DNA from: Chlorops oryzae | Lineage: Eukaryota; Arthropoda; Insecta; Diptera; Chloropidae | Length of the DNA stretch: 64,000 bases | Reading direction: 5' to 3' | Assembly: GCA_020466095.1 (NCBI GenBank) | Contig: CM035806.1 | Span: 113,667,080 to 113,731,079, forward strand | Shown: one piece after another, positions 42,657 to 52,549 of the stretch | Layout: each line of letters starts with the position of its first letter | Position numbering within the stretch: position 1 is the first letter of the stretch | Notes under the pieces: model-generated | The model's input: only the letters and a program-made list of their open reading frames with translations | Told to the model about the DNA's origin: nothing | The model's database searches: none | Made by a program: the position numbers and the translations under genes

Positions 42657-43528
42657 ACAAGTAAGGGTGTTATAGTCAGGCAAGCCTGACAATAGAATAC
42701 CCGACACAGACACACATATTCAAATAATTTTTAATATCAGGAGTTGTTTAAGGCCATAGGGGCCCCATATACCGCATTTTTTAAATTTCTTTATGCAAAC
42801 CGCCCCTTTGCCACGCCCACTTTTCCAATTTTTCGGAATTCTAATCGGAGGCATAAATATACGCGCAAATTCTAAGTTTCATTGAAATATTTGGAAAAAG
42901 TCAGATTTTGGGGCAGTTTTCGAATTTTTGTGACAGACCCTAGTACTGGAGGTACCCTTAATAATGAATCAATCCAGAAAATTTTTGGGCAGGATTTTTA
43001 TGGTAACAAAGGAAGTATAAGTGGCAATTTTCGTTCAAGTCCTATAGGCGTTTCGGGAGTAGGAGACAATTTTCGAAAAATGCCCTTCTGCCACGCCCAT
43101 TTTTCTGATTTTTGTAAATCACATTAATTGGCCTAAAATATGTTCAAATGCCAAATTTCATCAAAATATCTTGAAAAACTCCGATTTAAGAGCAGTTTTT
43201 GTGATTTTCGTAACAGATCCTAGTACTGGAGGTACTCCTAAAAATGGTCCGATCGGGTCCATTCTCGAACTTAGTCTTACTCATGTCCCCGTGAGCACGC
43301 ATACAAAAGTTTGTCAAGATAGCTCAACTCCTTCGATAAGATAACTGTATACAGACAGACAGACGGACAGACAGACAGACAGACAGACGGACATGTCTAA
43401 ATCGAATCTCCTGGTGACGCTGATCATTTCTATATACATTTTGTATAGTCTATCTCGACTGGTTCTGGGTGTTACACACAACCCAACAAACGCAATATAC
43501 CCTCGACACAGAGTGTGTCGGGTATAAA
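42657..43528 (-). mobile_element. Helentron-like element family B, copy B7 (right arm)
   Basis: Mirror image of B6. The tract near 43351-43394 has fewer GTCY units than its partner, one of the few differences between the arms. Confidence 0.9.
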
Positions 43529-43962
43529 AATGCAGTAAAATGAAATGAAAAAAAAAATTGAGGTTTATCGGGTTCAACCTAGCTTAAACTTTTTGATGGT
43601 TTAAACTTTCAAATGATAGTTGCTATGAGAGCTTAAATTAGGTTTATTAATTTTGTATCAACATTTTTAGAAAAATTCTAATAAAGCAAAGGCATTTTAG
43701 GTCGATAGGAGAGCGTTTGAAATTCAAAAGATAAATTTTCAACAGGGCTGTTAAAGGAACATTTTACCATGAAATTTTATTTCAAAAACTAAAAAAAAGT
43801 TGGCAACGCTGCGCATGACTGCAGTTATTTCATCAAAAAAATTCGTAATAAAAGTGAAAAGATAAAACTTTGAAATAATATAAATCTAACCAAAACTGTG
43901 CGAGATAGAGACTCGAATATAACCGATACTGAAATCATTTTAAATTTCATTCGATATTAAGA

Positions 43963-45306
43963 ATGGAATGTGAAAAATGTAAATTGACAATACGCGGCGA
44001 AACCGGCATAAGCTGTGATGGTGTGTGTGGAAAGACATTCCATTTCAAAACAAAATGCTCGGGATTAGATGAATATTCATCGAAAATAATCAATCAGAAC
44101 CCAATGATAAAGTTTATGTGTGAGGAGTGTATAACCTACATACATAATGTGGACCTGGCGATGAAGGATATGCAAGAAAATGTAAAAAGAAATAGTGCAC
44201 TATTAAAAGAATATAAAGGAGAATTCGAAATAGCGCTAAAAAACAATGAGAGGGAAATTAAACAGCTGTTAGAGGCAATCGAAAATAAATACAGTGAGAG
44301 AATAATAGAAATGCAGGCAGTGCAAGAAAAGTGCGAGAGAAATATATGTGAAGTAAGAGAAATTAGAGAAATAGCTGGAAATTTTAAAAAAGATGGTGAG
44401 AAACTATGCAGTGAAATTACAAGCAGCAAAGAGGAAAATAAAAAACTGGTAAATGAAATAAAGGAATTGATGAATAAAGAAAAATCAAGTAATACCCAAA
44501 AGACATTCTCAGAAGTACTAAAGCGTGATCAAAACAAAAAACAGGAAAAGGTGTTACCAGAAATAAGAAAAGATGTTCCTCTTATAATAAGACCTAAATC
44601 GAAGCAAAATTGCGACCAAACCAAAAGTGATTTAAATCAAAATGTTGATCCGGGGGAGCTAAAAATAAGTAACATTCAAACGAAATCAAATGGCATTATG
44701 ATAATAGAAAGTGAAAATGATAATGAGAGAAACAAAATAAAAACAGCCATTGAAACCCAAATTGGTGGAAAATATGAAATAAAAATCCCAAATGCCATGT
44801 ATCCAAGGTTTGTGCTGTCGAGAATGACCTTTAAGCATACAGCTGAGGAAACAATAAAATTATTGAAAAAACAAAATGAATGCATCCGTGATGGCAATAT
44901 AAAAATAATAAACCAATATGAAATAAAAAAAGAAAATAGAGTGTTTTATAATGCCCTAATTGAAGTGGATCCAGATTCGTTCCCAAAAGTCATTGCGGCA
45001 GAAAAATTAAACATTGGATGGGAAAAGTGCCGGGTATTTGATGGTATTGAAGTAACACAGTGTTTTAAATGTAGAGGATTTAACCATAAAGCTGCCGAGT
45101 GTAAAAATGAAGAAATATGCGTTAAATGTTTAGGAAAACACAAATCAAAGGAATGTAGTTGTGAAATGATAACAAAATGTATAAATTGTACGCGCGCTAA
45201 TGAACGTTTAAATATTGGACTTGATGTAAACCATGTAACGATAAGTAAACGATGTCCTGTATATTTAAACAAACTTGAGGCCAAAAAGAAAAGAGTCGGA
45301 TATTAG
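43963..45306 (+). CDS. LINE ORF1 protein: PHD finger, coiled coil and zinc knuckles
   Basis: 447 residues from MECEKCKLTIRG. An N-terminal C4HC3 PHD-type finger (Cys3/Cys6, CDGVC, H, C, CEEC; residues ~3-56) is followed by a long lysine/glutamate-rich coiled coil (~60-190), a basic linker, a conserved nucleic-acid-binding region (~230-355) and three CCHC-type knuckles (CFKCRGFNHKAAEC, CVKCLGKHKSKEC, CINC...C; ~367-432). This is the RNA-binding, Gag-like protein of the retrotransposition complex. PHD fingers occur in ORF1 of several CR1/Jockey-group LINEs. Ends TAG at 45304-45306, 18 bp before ORF2. Confidence 0.92.
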   Translation: MECEKCKLTIRGETGISCDGVCGKTFHFKTKCSGLDEYSSKIINQNPMIKFMCEECITYIHNVDLAMKDMQENVKRNSALLKEYKGEFEIALKNNEREIKQLLEAIENKYSERIIEMQAVQEKCERNICEVREIREIAGNFKKDGEKLCSEITSSKEENKKLVNEIKELMNKEKSSNTQKTFSEVLKRDQNKKQEKVLPEIRKDVPLIIRPKSKQNCDQTKSDLNQNVDPGELKISNIQTKSNGIMIIESENDNERNKIKTAIETQIGGKYEIKIPNAMYPRFVLSRMTFKHTAEETIKLLKKQNECIRDGNIKIINQYEIKKENRVFYNALIEVDPDSFPKVIAAEKLNIGWEKCRVFDGIEVTQCFKCRGFNHKAAECKNEEICVKCLGKHKSKECSCEMITKCINCTRANERLNIGLDVNHVTISKRCPVYLNKLEAKKKRVGY

Positions 45307-45324
45307 CAACTAAATGAAATAAAA

Positions 45325-48090
45325 ATGTTTTATTCAAACATCCAAGGACTAGTAAATAATAAAACCGAATTGGAACAGATTATGGAGCAATATCAATATC
45401 ACATTATAATTTTATCGGAAACACATGTAACGGATGATGTCGAAGAAAATGAGGGAAAACTAGAAAGCTATAAACATTTTAAATGCATTTCAAACTCGTC
45501 GAGAACGGGAGGCGTTTCAATATATACAAGGAAAGAGATAAGAACGACCATAATGGGCTGTACAGCTATAGACTTTAAAATTTGGATGTTGACTGTTAAA
45601 TGCAAAATATATAATAATGAAATAATGATTATAGGTGTGTATAGGTCACCTTATAGTACGGAGCGTGAATTCTGTGATTTTTTCAACGAGAAAGTTAGTC
45701 AAATAATGGAAGCAAATAAAGACATAATAATTGTGGGAGATTTCAATATCGACTGGTCAAAAAATACGTTCTATAAATATGAAATAGAAAAAATAATAAA
45801 TGACAACGGGCTTGTGCAAAAAGTATATGATAATACTAGAATAACAGCAAACTCTAAAACACTAATTGATTATGTCTTAACGAATATAGTAAATCTGAAA
45901 GTGAAAATTGAAAACGAGCAAAAAATATCCGACCACGAAGCATTAAGCATTAGCAAACCGCTAACCGAGCGTTTACGTCAATCATCGCACAAAGAAATTG
46001 AATGGTTCTACTATAATAAGACAAACTTTAACCAGAAATTAATCGAGGCGAACCTAATATATTTGAACTACTCTAACATCGACCAAAACACTGCGATATT
46101 AGAAAAATCGCTAAACAGATTAATAACTAACAATACGAAAAAAAAGAATATATATATAACATCAGGCCAAAGTAACTGGTTTAATTCTACAATAGCTAAT
46201 TTAAAAACACAAAAAATTAGAGCTTATCAGAAAGCAAGGCTAGTGAACAGCATAAACGCTTGGGAAAGCTATAAAAATATATGTAGAACTTATAAAAGAG
46301 AAATAAATCGTGAAAAAAGCAATTATATAAAATCGAAAATTAGTAACGCAACCGGCCAAAAGGAAATGTGGAGAACTATAAAGAATTTTGTAATAGGGAA
46401 ATGTGAAAGTGAAGTAGAATCCATTATATTTAATGGTGTAGAAATCGAAAATGAAAATGAAATAGCTAATATCCTCAATGAATATTTTATTGGTAGCGTC
46501 AAAGAAATCAACCAGTCAATAGACAGTATTACATATGAGAATTATATAGAATATCGACAAGTGGCATTTAAATTCAGTGAAATTTCAATCCAAGAACTAA
46601 AATCAATATGTAAAAACATGAAAAATAAAACGGATAGTGAAAAAATATGTCCAAGATTAATTACTGATAACTGGAATATACTGGGCCCCTTCTTGACGAG
46701 GCTTATAAATAGATCATTAGCCAATGGAAATTTTCCAGAGGCATGGAAAAGTTCAATCATAATACCAATTGAAAAAATAGCAAAAACAAAAAAATGTGAG
46801 GAGCTCCGACCAATAAACACATTAAAAACATTAGAAAAGGTGCTAGAATCAGTAGTAAAAAAACAATTACAAACATTCATAGAAGACAATAACATACTGT
46901 CAGTAAATCAATCGGGTTTCCGTAAAAAACACTCATGTGAAACAAAAATTAACTATATAGTCGGTGAATGGAAATCACAGCCTAGAAAAACTAAAATATT
47001 GGCACTATTCTTAGATTTTAAACGAGCATTTGAAACTGTTGATATAAATATCCTAATAGAAAAACTATATATGTACGGAATAAGAGATAAGGAATTACAG
47101 TGGTTTAGAGAATACCTTGCCAATCGGAGACAGCAAACAAAAATTAAAGGTGCAATATCCGGATATCAATATGTGAAAATAGGAGTACCTCAAGGATCTA
47201 TACTAGGCGCTATTCTTTTTATAATATATATAAACGACATAGAAAAAATAATAAAGAATTCGAAAATCGTAATGTATGCGGACGATACAATGATATATAC
47301 GGAAGCTAAAACAACAGAAGAATGCCAGCAAAAAATGGAGTATGATATAAATCAAATAAATAAATTTCTGAAAATGAATAAACTAAAATTGAATGAACAA
47401 AAGACAAAAGTGATGCTAATAAACTCTAATGCAGAAATAAATCTAGTCATAAACCAAAAAAGGATAGAACAAGTAAAAAGCATTAAGTATTTAGGAATAA
47501 TAATAGATAGTGACCTTAAATTTAAGGATCATATGAACTATTTATGCAAAAAAGCATCTAAAAAAATTAATTTCTTTAAAAGAATAAGACAGAAAATTGA
47601 CACACTCACAGCAATCAGAATATATAATGCGATAATAAAACCACATTTTGAATACTGTTCAACTATACTATATACGTGCTGCAACCAAGCACAAATGGAA
47701 AGAATACAAAAACTCCAGAATAAATGCATGAGATGTATTATAAAGTGCAATAGATACAACCCCGTTAATCTGATGCTAGACACATTAAAATGGCTGAACA
47801 TTGAACAAAAATTAAAAATTAACACACTCGTTTTTGTTTTTAAAATTAAGCACAACATTATGCCGCGATACCTTACAGAGAGTATTCGGTATGTTAGAAA
47901 TGAACACCAATACCAAGTGAGAAATGCAAATGATTTCAGGGTTCCTGTACAAAGAACGACGGCTGCGCAGAATACATTGATGTATAAGGGTCTGATGTTG
48001 TTTAACAATCTACCCGAGAGTATTAAAAATGAAGAAAATATTATTAGATTTAAAAATGCTTGCGGAATATTTGTAAGAAACTCAATGTGA
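45325..48090 (+). CDS. LINE ORF2 protein: AP-like endonuclease and reverse transcriptase
   Basis: 921 residues. The EEP endonuclease (1-215) has NIQG (~5), LSETH (~29), VYRSP (~109), VGDFNID (~138) and SDHEAL (~207). The reverse transcriptase (~460-740) has LDFKRAFETVD, GVPQGSILGA and the catalytic YADDTMIY. A C-terminal region follows with a CX2-3C-like pattern (CCNQAQMERIQ...CMRC). Endonuclease nicks target DNA and RT primes from it. No internal stop. The large opposite-strand frames at 46323-48155 are shadows of this ORF. Confidence 0.94.
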   Translation: MFYSNIQGLVNNKTELEQIMEQYQYHIIILSETHVTDDVEENEGKLESYKHFKCISNSSRTGGVSIYTRKEIRTTIMGCTAIDFKIWMLTVKCKIYNNEIMIIGVYRSPYSTEREFCDFFNEKVSQIMEANKDIIIVGDFNIDWSKNTFYKYEIEKIINDNGLVQKVYDNTRITANSKTLIDYVLTNIVNLKVKIENEQKISDHEALSISKPLTERLRQSSHKEIEWFYYNKTNFNQKLIEANLIYLNYSNIDQNTAILEKSLNRLITNNTKKKNIYITSGQSNWFNSTIANLKTQKIRAYQKARLVNSINAWESYKNICRTYKREINREKSNYIKSKISNATGQKEMWRTIKNFVIGKCESEVESIIFNGVEIENENEIANILNEYFIGSVKEINQSIDSITYENYIEYRQVAFKFSEISIQELKSICKNMKNKTDSEKICPRLITDNWNILGPFLTRLINRSLANGNFPEAWKSSIIIPIEKIAKTKKCEELRPINTLKTLEKVLESVVKKQLQTFIEDNNILSVNQSGFRKKHSCETKINYIVGEWKSQPRKTKILALFLDFKRAFETVDINILIEKLYMYGIRDKELQWFREYLANRRQQTKIKGAISGYQYVKIGVPQGSILGAILFIIYINDIEKIIKNSKIVMYADDTMIYTEAKTTEECQQKMEYDINQINKFLKMNKLKLNEQKTKVMLINSNAEINLVINQKRIEQVKSIKYLGIIIDSDLKFKDHMNYLCKKASKKINFFKRIRQKIDTLTAIRIYNAIIKPHFEYCSTILYTCCNQAQMERIQKLQNKCMRCIIKCNRYNPVNLMLDTLKWLNIEQKLKINTLVFVFKIKHNIMPRYLTESIRYVRNEHQYQVRNANDFRVPVQRTTAAQNTLMYKGLMLFNNLPESIKNEENIIRFKNACGIFVRNSM

Positions 48091-48376
48091 TGATATGTTA
48101 AATGAATTGAAATTTTTGAATAATTTATTGTTTTGAAACAAAAGATATATACCATATTAATAATAAATAAACTAAACTAAACTAAACTAAAAACAGGATA
48201 CTGTTAAAGCGAATGTGCACCTAAGTTGAATGCAGCTAAAAGATAAATTTTCATACAAATACAGACAAAAATGCTGCCGTAGAATATTTTTGTGCAGGTA
48301 TGTAACTTACATGGGAGCTAAAGGGCTCTACGCTCTAAAGCTGCAAGTAAATTTCCAATACCAAACACATGTGGAA

Positions 48377-48994
48377 CCAAGTAGGAAAGCTAAAGTCGGC
48401 CAAGCGCGACCTTGAAATACTCAGCGTCCCGACATTATTAGCGCACTATGGTACGAAAAATCTCCATTTGTGGGCGCGGCATTGGGCGGGCTACATAACT
48501 TTTTTTTCCTGCACCTATCGTTCACCTTGGTCAACCTATGTTGCGAATTTGAAGCTTCTACGCCTTTTACTTCATAAGTTACGATAAACTCTTATTTGTG
48601 GGCGTGACTCGAGGAGGACGGCGTCCATTTTTTCCCAGGATATGTCCCTTTTCGTAGTTTACCAGTACACCAAATATCAATGAAATGTGTTGAGTGGTTC
48701 GCAAGTTTTAAGCATTTTACTGAAAACACATTAAATTCATTTGTGGGCGTGGCAGTGAGCGGATGTCTTCCATTTTTAGTTAGAATCATACTCGGACCCC
48801 GATATACCTGTGTGCCACATTTCGACTTGATTGGTCCAGCCGTTTCGGAGGAGATCCGGACACGGACGGACAGACGGACATGTCTAAATCGATTCAATTT
48901 TTGATCCTGATCAAGAATATATATATATATGTCTATATCTACTGAGCGTAATTCTGGCTGTTACAAGATACCCTGCTTACGCTGGGTATAAAAA
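48377..48994 (-). mobile_element. Helentron-like element family A, copy 6 (right arm)
   Basis: Mirror of copy 5, sharing its short form (one 127-bp-type unit) and its variant CCTACTTGG end, which shows that the two derive from a single insertion that was later duplicated. Confidence 0.88.
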
Positions 48995-49908
48995 CAAATA
49001 AGTACTTTGACTTACTTTCGCTACTTGAACGCATACGCTTATTACAAGTAATCGGACTCACAGGGTTGCATTTAAGTCACACATTTCCCATATTTCTGTC
49101 GACCTGTCATCGAAATTTCAACTCTGATTTCCTTTCTTCAAAGTAGTGAGCTCGTTACTTCCTTTCAATTTACTTTAACATCGTTGAGCCCTCAAAGGGC
49201 TAAGTTAGATAAGCAGAATATAATGGAACTGAAAAAGCATACGTGTAAAGGGTTTTCCATCGCAAATGAGATAGTCTCGAAAATGCGAATTTTCATACAT
49301 AAAGATGTTTTAAAGTATCGATATTTTTCACACTGGTATTACATCCGCAGCCCCCGGAGTACAGAAGATGATTTTAAATATGTTTTAATTACGTACGAAT
49401 TGACGTATACTTTGATAGCGCAAAAAAATTATAAGCTATCTAAAATGCCATTATATATTTGCAAAAACCTACTAATCGGAGTTATTCTGAAAACGTTCAG
49501 TCTGGCAGCACCACATATTGTTTTGTTTTGTTTTGTTTGAATGCATTTATGCTTGTATGTGTCTGTGTAGTTTCTGAATTTAATAATTAATTGTTTTTTC
49601 GGGATATCGTCGGAAATAAGTGTCGCCTAAAAAAGTATAATATCTCGGCCGCATCAGGAAGTCATTTTACGTAAATATATGTATATTTCTTTCTTTTTGC
49701 AAAGGTTATTATACCCTTTTTTGCGAACTTCAATTTAGGTAACACGGATTTTATAGCGGTTTTTAACTTTTTCTCGACTAGGTCCCCTGTCGCTATCGTT
49801 TCATAAAGAACTTCGTTCTAAAAAAATTAAAAAAAAAACTTTTCAAAATTAAATAATATACCCCATTTTTTTTGCTGTACTCAATCAAGTACGGAGGCGC
49901 CAAATTAG

Positions 49909-50178
49909 TTAAATTGTTAAGCGATGATTTTTACATTTGAAAAATATATTTAGTACCTCTTCAGGATCGCATTCAATATCATGGTGAATGTTCAACAAAG
50001 CTAGTCCCGTAAGTCTGCTCTGAAGCATTGTAGTACGCAGCCATGTTTTGATTCGTCGAAGAGTCGAAAATGTTCTTTCGGCACTAGCATTCGTCGCGGG
50101 CAATGTACATAATAAATGTAGTAGTTTGTGAATTGTTGGGCAAATTGCTTTGCGCCCGTTTAGACGTATGATCAACAT
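49909..50178 (-). pseudogene. hAT-3 transposase C-terminal segment
   Basis: Reads KLLHLLCTLPATNASAERTF, then STLRRIKTWLRTTM and NIHHDIECD, the C-terminal dimerisation region of the hAT group whose relatives carry DUF4371/TTF-type zinc fingers. It differs from hAT-1 and hAT-2. The upstream coding (to the right) is lost within ~50 bp. Its 3' end probably lies across the palindrome at 38771. Confidence 0.8.
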
Positions 50179-50604
50179 CGTTCAACAAATTATCAGATTG
50201 CCTTTTCATGTTTCGTTCGTGTCCACACAGCCAAAATTTGCTTCGTTCAACAAATGCTTCAACATTTTATATTTCGACGTTTCCCTCTTGCGCGTAGGAA
50301 CGATGTTAGAAATGAAAGAAAATAAAATCTTGACGCATCTCTCAAAATAGATTGCTATTCCGAATGTTAGGGATACCAACCCTCCCGGAATGGGCGGGAG
50401 ACTCCCGCTTTTGAGCACAGTCTCCCGCCCAGCGACTATTTCTCCCGCCCAGCGACTATTTCTCCCGCCCAGCGACTATTTCTTCTGGATTCATGAAAAT
50501 TTCATTTTTCTCCTTTTTAAAAACCAACATTTTAGCAAATTACTAGTATATATATACGGGAATTTTTAGCCAGCATAGCCGCGATAGCGATTAGAAATAA
50601 TTTG
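50179..50604. other. Unassigned interval with a CTCCCGCC array
   Basis: Contains the perfect 20-bp tandem at 50421-50480 and, just before it, CCAACCCTCCCGGAATGGGCGGGAGACTCCCGC-like blocks at about 50378-50408 that form inverted GC-rich words. This looks like one end of a DNA element with a reiterated subterminal motif. No gene is supported. Confidence 0.5.
50421..50480 (+). repeat. 20-bp x 3 perfect tandem repeat
   Basis: TCTCCCGCCCAGCGACTATT occurs three times without a mismatch. Confidence 0.95.
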
Positions 50605-51289
50605 TTATACCCAGCGTAAGCGGGTTTTTAAGTTTTGTGCAAATCTTGTAACAGGGAGAATTAAGCTCCGGAGATATAGAAAAATATATATAGAAATGAT
50701 CAGGATCAAAAACTGAATCGATTTAGACATGTCCGTCTGTCCGTCCGTCCGTCCGTCCGTCCGTCCGTCCGTCTGTCCGTCTGTCCGTCCGTCCGTGGTC
50801 GGATCTCCTCCGTAACGGCTGCACCAATCAAGTCAAAATTTGGCACACAGGTATATCGGGATCCGAGTATGATCCTAAGTAAAAATGGTAGACATCCGCC
50901 CACTGCCACGCCCACAAATGAATTTATTGTGTTTCCAGTAAAATGCTTGTAACTTGCAAACCACTCAACATATTCCATTGATATTTGGTGTGCTGGTAAA
51001 CTACGAAAAGAGACATTTCCTGGAAAAAACTGGACGCCGCTCTCCTCGAGCCACGCCCACAAATAAGCCCAAAAATAAGGGCTTATCATAACTTGTGAAG
51101 TAAAAGGCGTAGAAGCTTCAAATTCGCAGCATAGGTTGACCAAGGCGAATGAAAGGTGTAGGGAAATAATTTATGTTGCCCTCCCACTGCCACGCCCACA
51201 AATAGAGAAGCAAAACATTGTCCGCTCATAATGTCGGGACGCTGGGTATTTCAAAGTCGGGCTTGACCGACTTTAGCTTTCTTACTTGT
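50605..51289 (+). mobile_element. Helentron-like element family A, copy 7
   Basis: GTTATACCCAGCGTAAGC start (with a small deletion of the usual GGTATATT), a long GTCC/GTCT tract (50731-50795), a single 127-bp-type unit, and a complete 3' hairpin AAAGTCGGGCTTGACCGACT with CTTTCTTACTTGT. The frame 50706-51143 on the minus strand is a translation of the repeat. Confidence 0.88.
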
Positions 51290-51422
51290 TTTTCATTTAC
51301 ACTACTTATGATTTTTTTGGAAATGCAACAGTTTCTGGATATAGTTGAGAAGTTATCTAGCCTCCATGCACTTTAATATTATCCACAAGGACTAGACCCG
51401 ACTATACACCCCACCCGCCCCC

Positions 51423-52527
51423 GGAATTTCGTGTTTTGATAAAATACTGTTTTCTGAAGGGAAAAAAATACAGTGGAAGCAAAAACTTGGCTTGATAATG
51501 AGTTTCCGGACTCTGCCCCAGGAAAATCAACAATAATTGATTGGTATGCAAAATTCAAGCGTGGTGAAATGAGCACGGAGGACGGTGAACGCAGTGGACG
51601 CCCGAAAGAGGTGGTTACCGACGAAAACATCAAAAAAATTCACAAAATGATTTTGAATGACCGTAAAATGAAGTTGATCGAGATAGCAGAGACCTTAAAG
51701 ATATCAAAGGAACGTGTTGGTCATATCATTCATCAATATTTGGATATGAAAAAGCTTTGTGCAAAATGGGTGCCGCGCGAGCTCACATTTGACCAAAAAC
51801 AACAACGTGTTGATGATTCTGAGCGGTGTTTGCAGCTGTTAACTCGCAATACACCCGAGTTTTTGCGTCGATATGTGACAATGGATGAAACATGGCTCTA
51901 TCACTACACTCCTGAGTCCAATCGACAGTCGGCTGGGTGGACAGCGGTCGGTGAACCGTCTCCGAAGCGTGGAAAGACTCAAAAGTCCGCTGGCAAAGTA
52001 ATGGCCTCTGTTTTTTGGGATGGGCATGGAATAATTTTTATCGATTATCTTGAGAAGGGAAAAACCATCAACAGTGACTATTATATGTCGTTATTGGAGC
52101 GTTTAAAGGTCGAAATCGCGGCAAAACGGCCCCATATGAAGAAGAAAAAAGTGTTGTTCCACCAAGACAACGCACCGTGCCACAAGTCATTGAGAACGAT
52201 GGCAAAAATTCATGAATTAGGCTTCGAATTGCTTCCCCACCCACCGTATTCTCCAGATCTGGCCCCCAGCGACTTTTTCTTGTTCTCAGACCTCAAAAGG
52301 ATGCTCGCAGGGAAAAAATTTGGCTGCAATGATGAGGTGATCGCCGAAACTGAGGCCTATTTTGAGGCAAAACCGAAGGAGTACTACCAAAATGGTATCA
52401 AAAAATTGGAAGGTCGTTATAATCGTTGTATCGCTCTTGAAGGGAACTATGTTGAATAATAAAAACGAATTTTGACAAAAAAAATGTGTTTTTCTTTGTT
52501 AGACCGGGGACTTATCAGCCAACCTGT
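51423..52527 (+). mobile_element. Himar1-like mariner, 5' truncated
   Basis: The right end is a 27-bp mariner TIR (52501-52527, AGACCGGGGACTTATCAGCC...) identical in layout to Himar1, with a TA next to it (52528). The left TIR, leader and first codons are missing: homology starts abruptly at GGAATTTCGTG after a C-rich junction at ~51422. Without the left TIR the copy cannot transpose by itself. Confidence 0.92.
51473..52459 (+). pseudogene. Mariner transposase (irritans subfamily, Himar1-like)
   Basis: The open part runs from EAKTWLDNEFPDSAPGKSTI to the natural end, with the N-terminal HTH region, TMDETW (first Asp), HQDNAPCH (second Asp) and SPDLAPSDFF (third Asp), the DD34D triad of mariners. 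By my recollection of Himar1 it differs at only about a dozen positions. Two lesions: loss of the start and first few codons, and one extra A in the A-run at 51462-51468, which throws the preceding FRVLIKYCFLKGK segment out of frame. No ATG opens the remaining frame near its start. Confidence 0.92.
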
Positions 52528-52549
52528 TAACATCGAAAAACAAGTATAG

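Larger units (their letters stand above)
43796..48184 (+). mobile_element. Full-length intact non-LTR retrotransposon (CR1/Jockey-type)
   Basis: Inserted in the right palindrome arm. The uninterrupted target is visible in the left arm (near 40444), so the edges are exact to within the A-rich duplication AACTAAAAA (43787-43795, 48185-48193). It has a 167-bp 5' UTR, two complete ORFs 18 bp apart and a 3' tail of AACTA repeats rather than pure poly-A. No stop or shift is visible in either ORF, so this copy could be active. Confidence 0.95.
42239..49832 (-). repeat. Right arm of the 3.2-kb palindrome, split by a LINE
   Basis: Mirror of the left arm in two pieces, 42239-43795 and 48194-49832, separated by a 4.4-kb LINE with its own target duplication. 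Reads back through family B (42657-43528) and family A (48377-48994) in inverted order. The frame 49184-49540 lies in this arm and has no domain support. Confidence 0.93.

Noticed and set aside
49184..49540. 118-residue frame in the right palindrome arm
   Set aside because: Its mirror copy in the left arm is not preserved as coding and no motif is visible; probably chance.
38812..49832. Palindrome as an assembly artefact
   Set aside because: One arm carries a LINE with target duplication absent from the other arm, and the arms differ at scattered bases; a mirrored read artefact would not show this.
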